DNA from: Spongospora subterranea
Lineage: Eukaryota > Endomyxa > Phytomyxea > Plasmodiophorida > Plasmodiophoridae
DNA: 12,976 nucleotides
Assembly (NCBI GenBank): GCA_900404475.1
Contig: OUQQ01000722.1
Span: forward strand, 9,982-22,957
Direction of reading: 5' to 3'
Within the stretch, counting starts at the first letter, position 1. Each line of letters begins with the position of its first letter. This document shows positions 6,477 to 12,976 of this stretch, piece after piece. A model generated the notes under the pieces. It did no database searches. It had not been told where the DNA came from and saw nothing but the letters and a program-made list of their open reading frames with translations. The position numbers were made by a program, and so were the translations under genes.

Positions 6477-9400
6477 TTATTGAAAAGGAGGTGTACGTGT
6501 TTGCGTTTTTTCATGAGGCTGAGTAGGTTCTTGGATACCGATAGCAGTTTGACAACGCTGGCATATTTCGGCGTCGGAAAGGGGGGCGTATTTCCAGCAG
6601 CGCGCACACTTGCCTCCTTTTGCTGAGGCGATACTCACACTTGCTTTGAGCAAAGAACGACCATCAACATCAACAAATTCATGCGTTTCCTGTAGAAACG
6701 GAACCTCACTTGGCGCTCGGTTTGATATACTAACTGAGGATACAGACAGGACTTCGGCCAATGCGTCGTTGCCGATCTGGTCAATAAAAGCAGATATTTG
6801 GGAATCCTGTATATCGATAACGAGTTGGGCCTGTAGCGAATTGCCAATTAGTTTTTGATTTCGGACGGTTTCGAGCATCTTGTTGACGATGTCACGCAGG
6901 CGCAGGACTGAGTGCCATTGTTTGGCAAATTCGCCGTTGGCTGTCCAGATATCAGGGGCGATTGACCAGCCTTGCGTTAAAATGGATTGAGGGTGATCGC
7001 CTTGGTGCAGATTTTTCATTACGGTCAACAATTTTTGCTGATATATATCTTCGCCTGTTTGCGGGGCAATAGGGGCGATTGCCATATTAATGACGTTCAA
7101 CACTTCGTACAAAACAGTTTGGGATGAGCGCCTGGATTGCGAAGTCTTAGCTTCAGCGTATAAGCGATCTTTGGAAGCATGGGCGTAGAGAGGAGAGAAA
7201 AATGCGCCTATAAAACGATTTAATGCAGCCATGACTTTGTTGTGCTGGAACGAAAGATAAGCTGCGTCAATCTCTGTGCATAGAAGTCCGAGCTCAAACA
7301 GCGCATAGCGATCGAACGAATGAAGATCATCATACGCAACTCGGTCATCAGGGGAGAAATCTGCCAGGCAGCCGAGCATGAAACGAGCGCAGTTCCGAAG
7401 ACGTCTTAAGCTGGCCTTGGCGTTATCCAAACTAGTTGGACCGATTATAACATCTCCGGTGATATCGGAACAGCCCACCCAGACGCGAAGGGTGTCCAGA
7501 CTGAACTTGCCCTCTGATAATAAATCACGTGGATCCACGACATTACCGACTGATTTCGACATTTTTCTGGCTCTCTCATCCAGGACGAAACCGTGAGTGA
7601 GAATCTGGCGGAAAGGGGCTTTTCCATCTCCAGATGCGATCCTAGTCAGTAATGAAGATTGAAACCAGCCGCGATGTTGATCAGATCCTTCTACAACAAG
7701 GTCGGATACTGCGCCCCCCATCACCGACGACCACGATGTGCCACTGTCAAACCATACATCCAACGTGTCATTTGAGCGTACATAATCGTGAGCATCCGAG
7801 CGATATTCCGGCGCCAATAGCTCTGCAACCGACATAGTCCACCAACACTTAGAACCATGCTGGGCGAAAAGTCCTCGAATGTGATCAATAGACCTCTCAG
7901 TCATCAACGGTTTCCCAGTCTCAACGTGATAAAACACTGGGATTGGCAGTCCCCAATATCTTTGTCTGGAGATACACCATTCATCGCGAGACACCACCAT
8001 AGACCGTAGTCGCTGACCGCCATCGGGAATCATGGTGACATCCTGAAGTGCCGACATGGCAGCATCTCTGATGCCACCTTCCAGCTCACAGAACCATTGA
8101 GGAGTTGACAGCGTGATTACAGGTTGCTTCGTTCTCCAATCGTACGGGTAAGAATGTGTATACTGAGTAGAATGAAGAAGGGTTTGTTTGGAGGAAAGAA
8201 AGTCCAGAATAGCACGTTGTCCAGCTCCCAAAACAAATTTTCCAATCAAATCAGGGAACCCCACTTCAGAAGTGAATTTACCTTCCTATGAAACGATTAG
8301 TGTGGAAAAGTCATTTTGAACCCCAACGACCTTATCGACCGGTGACAATACTGGAAGTCCATGCTGGCGACCCACAATGTGATCTTCTTTGCCATGTCCT
8401 GGTGCCGTGTGGACCAAACCAGTTCCGACGTCGTCAGACACAAAGGGGCTGGTCACAAGAGGAACACTACATTGATTTTGAAGAGGATGCTGACACCGGT
8501 AAGATGACAGTTGTGAAGTCGATATTTGACCGAGCACGGTCAACGGCTCAGGACCGAGAATTTCCTGCAAACTCTCAATGCGGCAAGATCCAACGATGAA
8601 TTTTCCTTTCCCGTTCATGACAACTGAATATGTTGCCTTTGGATCAAACGCTACTGCTGCATTGGCGGCTAAAGTCCATGGTGTCGTCGTCCAAATGAGA
8701 GCGGAAGCTCCACCGAGAAGTGGATCTTCAGCTTCAAGCTTTTTTATCAGAGGAAATGCGACGTAAGCTGCCGTGCTCACGTGATCGGATCGATACTCTA
8801 GCTCGGCTTCAGCGAGGGCAGTCAATGATGAAGGACTCCAATATACAGGTTTCCGTTCACGACGCAGCAACCCCCTTGCTGCGATTTTTGAGAATATTGC
8901 AAGCTGAGCGGCTTCATATTCTTTCGACATGGTTGTATAATGATTGTCGTAATCTGCAATTAACGACCAAGATTTCATCTCCTTTTTATGCTGAGAAATG
9001 ACATTGCTTGCTAAGTCTTCGGACGCTTTTCGAATCCAAGTAGGATCTGTACAGTCAGCGACCTGCTTGACTTTACACTCGATCGGCAATCCATGACAAT
9101 CTACAAGAAAAATTAGGCAACCATCCCAGCTCGGTTAAAACATATTCCTTACCCCATCCAGGGCGATAATCGACCCTATGTCCTGACATTATCTTTTGGC
9201 GGATGATTATGTCTTTGATAGTTTTGTTGAGGAAATGTCCCATGTGTAGATCACCATTCTGTGCAAAATATCACTCGATATGTGGCTAGTAACGCGTGAT
9301 CTCTGAATTACGGCAAATGGAGGTCCATCGTGAAGGGTGAATAGCGGGAGATGTTGTCGACCCTTCTGCCATTGATAAACCTCGCTCCATAGAGCGGGAT

Positions 9401-9527
9401 CTTGCGTTAAGCGTTCCGGCAGATCCCCATTCGGCAGCTGCAGCGTGTGTTTGAACGAAGCGACGGTCGTGGATATCAGACGCGTTCGGTGTGATAGCGA
9501 ACGACGATTAGACAAAAACATGAACAT
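6477..9527 (-). CDS. Isoleucyl-tRNA synthetase, bacterial-type, mitochondrial
   Basis: Minus-strand exons 9527..9312, 9258..9153, 9100..8331 and 8285..6477 give 966 residues. Introns are 53, 52 and 45 nt, GT-AG, two with CTAAT branch sites. The first 25 or so residues ([19 protein letters not shown]) are basic and hydroxylated, without acids, as in mitochondrial presequences. Class I signature HMGH stands at 77-80, just after the splice joining HDGPPFA to [19 protein letters not shown] follows, restored by the second splice (G|AT). [12 protein letters not shown] belongs to the CP1 editing domain, DVWFDSG lies before the second signature, and KMSKS is at 605-609. The C-terminal zinc ribbon has Cys at 924, 927, 939 and 942 (CARCW...CQRC), a mark of bacterial/mitochondrial IleRS. 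It charges mitochondrial tRNA-Ile and edits valine. This corresponds to yeast ISM1 and human IARS2. Confidence 0.96.
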
Positions 9528-9566
9528 GACCAGACACAGAGTAACGCAGGAGCAGCAGTGATGCTG

Positions 9567-9955
9567 TTACGACATGGTCATGAGCGCGGGACTGTTCACC
9601 ACTATAGGTTGTCCACTGAACTGACTGAGCACGAGTCGGATGAAGGGGAGTTTTTGGGACGCTCATCTGCGGACTGACCTGGGAGAGTCATGGCGTGACC
9701 CCCATTCAAACGGCTTCCTGGAAAATCTTCCCAAATCCGCCATTATCGCGATTTTTTTTTTGCTCACCTGACCAACCCAACATGCCATTCGCTATTTGCA
9801 GGTCGACAATACACCTATGTAAAACAATATATATGATGTAGTTTGTGACATCAAACAGTATTTTTGCCTAGAAAATAAACCTGCATATTTGTTCGAACAA
9901 TATATGCTTTCGAAATTGGAGTCAATACCCTGTACGTGAATATTCCGAAGGTCAT
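9567..9955 (-). CDS. Possible four-exon small protein, 72 residues, unknown function
   Basis: Minus-strand exons 9955..9881, 9814..9768, 9717..9679 and 9624..9567 join in frame across GT-AG introns of 66, 50 and 54 nt, sizes close to those in the certain genes. Donors are GTTTAT, GTGAGC and GTCAGT; acceptors are CATAG, TCCAG and CTCAG. The product begins MTFGIFTYRVLTPISKAY, passes through EWHVGLVRKPFEWGSRHD and ends SPALMTMS. The stop lies 39 bp before the IleRS start on the same strand. I do not recognise the protein; no membrane segment or known motif stands out. Short exons with short introns can arise by chance, so frame continuity over four exons is suggestive rather than proof. The alternative is that this whole 565-bp stretch is a divergent promoter for IleRS and Ctf4. 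Confidence 0.4.
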
Positions 9956-10092
9956 TCAAAATTTGAGGAGAATGAACATAATATCTTGACCTGAAACGAT
10001 GGTGAGCGACTTTATCACGGATACGATAGAGCGTTATTATCCAGACAGTCAGACCAGACGTTATTAATCTGAACCACTGCGGCAAATAGATC
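9956..10092. promoter_or_regulatory. Short divergent upstream region before Ctf4/AND-1
   Basis: This 137-bp AT-rich stretch precedes the Ctf4-like start codon at 10093 and would be a bidirectional promoter if the small minus-strand gene is real. CGTTATTA occurs twice in the same orientation (10032-10039 and 10059-10066), with CAGAC repeats between. No TATA box or known factor site can be assigned. Confidence 0.35.
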
Positions 10093-12976
10093 ATGGAGAG
10101 GTCAGAGGTGCTGGCATATGGTGGCGGGCATGGAGCGATGGTCTACCATCCTGATGGAAAGTACGACGCCACAGGCACAATCTACCTCAGCGGCTCCCTC
10201 ACCATCTTGCCCTTGCTAGATCGCTTTGTGTCGGCGGGTCCGACGCGTGCATCAAGGTGTTTGACGCAAACGACCTCACGACAACAGTGACGATGGACGA
10301 TAATAGTGATGCCGTAACTGCCATGGCGTTCAACTTCGATGTATTAGAAATGCTATCAAATTCTGCCGGCGAGCTGAACACTCATAGGGAACTCGATTGT
10401 CCTGCGCCGCTGAACATGCTGCCAATATGTACATTTTTACCGGATCGAAAACGGCACCAAATTTTGAAGGAGCGATTACCCGCTTAACAGGCCAAATTCG
10501 GTCCATTGCTGTCAATGCCTCTGATGATCTGGTTGCAGTTTCGGGAGAGTACGTTCAACTTTTCAGACATTCGGTCCTCGCCTTAGCAATCCATTTTTTT
10601 GCGCCTTTGAATTTTTCACCTTTCAAGGCACGGCAACTTTCGCCAAAATATTATCCGTTTTCGGAATCTGATCTCTTTCAATGGTTTGAGTTTAACTTCA
10701 ATTGTTTAGTGAAGTCGAAATCAAGCTAATCAATATGGCAAATCGCTCTGACATCAAGGTCCTGGTCGGCCATTCCTGCGCCGTTAAATGTGTTGCATTC
10801 AATGGTCAAGGCACCCACTTGGCCTCAGCTGGGATTGATGGACGTATGATTATCTGGAATATCGCGGACGGTGCTACCGAGAAGCAGTTCGAAACTAGCG
10901 CCATGGCAAAGACAGCGCTGGAGTCATCCGATATGATGGGTCTTCATTGGAGCAACTCCTTACTGGCTGCCCCTTTCAGGATGGATGTAGCAACATTTTG
11001 CAGAAAATCCGAAGCAAAATGGTCGCAAAGTTGCATCTTAACGGGGGGGCATACAGATAAGGTGTTTTACGGCTTGTATTTTCGAATCTATCTTTGCTGA
11101 GTCCGTTCCCAAGGTGTCCATTGTTCGATGGTCGCAGAATGGACTATATTTGGCATCTGCTTCTGCAGATCTTACCATAGTTGTTTGGGATTATAAAACA
11201 AAAGCAATAGTGGCAACAAGAAAGATAGAGCACTCTTGTATTGTAAGAGAAAATGTGTTATATATGCGGTGGTATATTCAAATGTCTCTATTTAGGGGCT
11301 TGAATGGAGTCCAACCGATAACGTCATCGCTTATCTAACTGTAATTGGTGTGCTGACTCGATGGTGCGAGCCTGTCCCTAGAGATTTACCGCATCCGTCG
11401 AGCTCAGTGGAAGAAATCGCTGCTGACAAGGAAGGTGCTGAAGAAGGAAGCGACGACGAATCGGGCGCGTCGGTTTGGTTTTTTAAATATCGATTCTGAC
11501 GGATGATTAATGCTGTTTTAGCGACGATGTTGGCAGCGACGAGGGTGATAAAAAACCCACAGACCCCGACCGGCGTAAGCGCCGCCGCCTTGTGAGGGAT
11601 GAGTCGGATTTGGAAAGCGAAGAAGACATCATCAGTAAAGATGCAATTTCCAGCCACCCTCTCTCTAGGTTCCAGTTGAAACCGCAGTCACCTTTTCAAC
11701 CGGGTTCCACTTCCGGTACGGTTTCAGGTGTTTTGATTCTTCTAGCGCTTAACTCGAAAGTAGATCACGGGGAGGCGTTTTTGATGGCTTGGACGTTATT
11801 TGGCTCAATCGAATCAACCTACGTAGATCAGGCTCTCCGACGCATTCAAATCAACTTCGCTGACATTGATTCCCGGCCTCGTATTCGCCTAACCGACCGT
11901 CTTGGGTTCACCAAAGCTTGTCTTGGCACGCACTCGGTAGAAACTCTTACCGCTTTCCCTCATCGCTGACTCTTGTTCAGGCCCTGTTCTCCAGCCCTGC
12001 TAAAGAATCTATTCCCGCCACAATATTTTATAAAGCGTTCGACAGCTGGGCTGCAAATAGCGACTGGAGGTATTCTGATGCACTCAGCAAATACAGTGTT
12101 CTGACCTAGGCCTAGTATGAGTGTCCCAGATGGGGAAGACGTTGCCTGCATTGGGTTGATTGGAAGAACTGCTGCCATTGTAACCAACCTTCAAATTTTG
12201 AGAATTGTCAGCTTCTCTGGGGTGCACAAAACGATATTATGTGTGGACGGTCCTGTCGTGGCCATGACTGGTTCGTCCTCCCTGCTCGCCACTATCATAG
12301 ATAATGGTTGTGGTTTGAGTTACGTCGTATATGACACGAGCAATGAGGTAGATTGGCCCGAATTGATTTTTTGGTGTATTGTGACCCAGTTCTGATCAGA
12401 GTATCCGTCGTGTCAGTGGCGGTCGATGCCCGATAACTTTGGGCTCCACTTTGCGCTGGTTGTGCTATTCAGAAAACGTTCGTTTTTTTTTCTATCCATA
12501 TAGTGCGCTAATACATTCCAGGGTATCCTCGTTACGATGGATTCAACGTTAATGTTTCGCGGGTTGTTCCCACAGCGAGGTCAGTACGAGTGGATTCCGA
12601 TTACAAATGGTCGTCAACACACGTCCACACCGCGATCCACTCTATGGCCAGTCGGGGCATCAGCTACAGATATTTTGGCTGCCGTTCTGAAGGTTAATTG
12701 TATCTGCGAGTTTCTAGCATTTTCTTTTATCTTGCTGTAGAACGGTCAGACTCAGCCGAATCCGAGCTCACGACCCATCCTGAACGGCATACCTTTTACC
12801 CTGCCTTTACTGATTGGGGACACTCATTCTGTCTCTCTAGAGCAGAAGAATTTATTGCATGGTCTGATGATCACAACGTGTAAAGATAAGGCGGCACGTG
12901 GGTCGAATCGTGACAAAGCGGCTGCCAAGGCCGCAATGAGTAAGGCGATGGTACAACAAGACGTGGCTGTCATCGA
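10093..12976 (+). CDS. Ctf4/AND-1 (Mcl1, WDHD1) replisome adaptor; 3' partial
   Basis: Exons 10093..10160, 10220..10340, 10388..10548, 10710..11061, 11114..11242, 11296..11468, 11522..11715, 11761..11936, 11981..12069, 12116..12347, 12400..12477, 12522..12692 and 12741..>12976 give 726 residues and stay open at the window edge. An N-terminal WD40 propeller is clear: YHPDGKSLCVGGSDACIKVF, then GHSCAVKCVAFN, LASAGIDGRMIIWNI, LYLASASADLTIVVWDY and LEWSPTDNVIAY. An acidic linker with a basic RRKRRR nuclear-signal-like run follows. Then comes the SepB/Ctf4 middle domain, starting FQPGST and including DVACIGLIG, VDGPVVAMTG and the GSTLRW...VTMDSTLMFRGLF segment. In yeast and animals this protein trimerises and links CMG helicase to polymerase alpha and cohesion factors. 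The C-terminal helical domain is off the window. An animal-type HMG box cannot be judged. Confidence 0.93.
10549..10709 (+). other. Unusually long intron (161 nt) in the Ctf4/AND-1 gene
   Basis: The donor GTACGT after GGAGA and the acceptor TTGTTTAG join GGA GA|T GAA GTC, restoring the propeller strand DEVEIKLINMA. A TTTAACT branch lies near the 3' end. The other 24 introns in the five recognised genes are 44-59 nt. No C/D or H/ACA snoRNA motif set was found inside, and internal AG and GT pairs do not yield a frame-consistent extra exon. Confidence 0.7.

Noticed and set aside
9550..9780. Possible Pol III or C/D snoRNA gene (GTGATGC near 9559, CTGA near 9616, T-run at 9751-9761)
   Set aside because: There is no matching terminal stem beside the C/D-like boxes, no good A and B boxes, and the T-run fits equally well as the A-run of an intron on the minus strand.
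9792..10094. Minus-strand single-exon frame of 100 codons starting opposite the Ctf4 ATG
   Set aside because: It has no motif, lies in AT-rich DNA, and competes with a spliced model in another frame that reads more like protein.
10549..10709. snoRNA or extra exon inside the long Ctf4 intron
   Set aside because: No RTGATGA/CTGA pair or H/ACA layout is present, and internal splice pairs do not preserve the frame.
1..12976. CRISPR array, phage, bacterial operon or biosynthetic cluster
   Set aside because: No regularly spaced short repeats or bacterial-style gene strings are present; the genes are spliced eukaryotic housekeeping genes.

Overview
The window is nuclear DNA of a eukaryote with a compact, intron-dense genome. 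Five genes are recognisable, and four of them become readable only after removing short GT-AG introns. Twenty-four of the 25 introns in these genes are 44-59 nt long, many with a CTAAC/CTAAT/TTAAC-like branch site; one is 161 nt. Gene spacing is often about 50-150 bp. This fits a small-genome fungus or fungus-like lineage, but nothing here fixes the species. Stop codon use is standard (TGA, TAA and TAG all occur).

Layout: (1) 1-690 (+), the 3' part of a Ras-like small GTPase whose reading frame runs into a four-helix membrane module. (2) 749-1235 (-), POP5, a protein subunit of RNase P/MRP, two exons. (3) 1236-3949, a gene-poor stretch. It holds a palindrome next to the POP5 start, a weak small-gene candidate, a foldback element of about 0.4 kb (arms of about 168 bp), an uncertain interrupted reading frame that runs into that foldback, and two nearly identical 455-bp direct copies separated by a single N. 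The last are more likely unmerged contig ends than a real duplication. (4) 3950-5254 (+), an ExoIII/APE1-type AP endonuclease in nine exons. (5) 5538-6368 (-), cytosolic ribosomal protein S2 (uS5), intronless. (6) 6477-9527 (-), a bacterial-type mitochondrial isoleucyl-tRNA synthetase, four exons. (7) 9567-9955 (-), a possible four-exon, 72-residue protein squeezed in just upstream. (8) 10093-12976 (+), Ctf4/AND-1/Mcl1, the replisome hub, at least 13 exons and cut by the window end.

The genes are housekeeping genes of unrelated pathways: RNA processing, base-excision repair, translation in cytosol and mitochondrion, and replication. They look like ordinary compact-genome neighbours rather than one system. 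The most unusual items are the Ras-tetraspan fusion, the foldback element overlapping an interrupted frame, and the hidden small gene. The exon models were built by eye from splice signals, frame continuity and family motifs; no alignment or transcript data were available.
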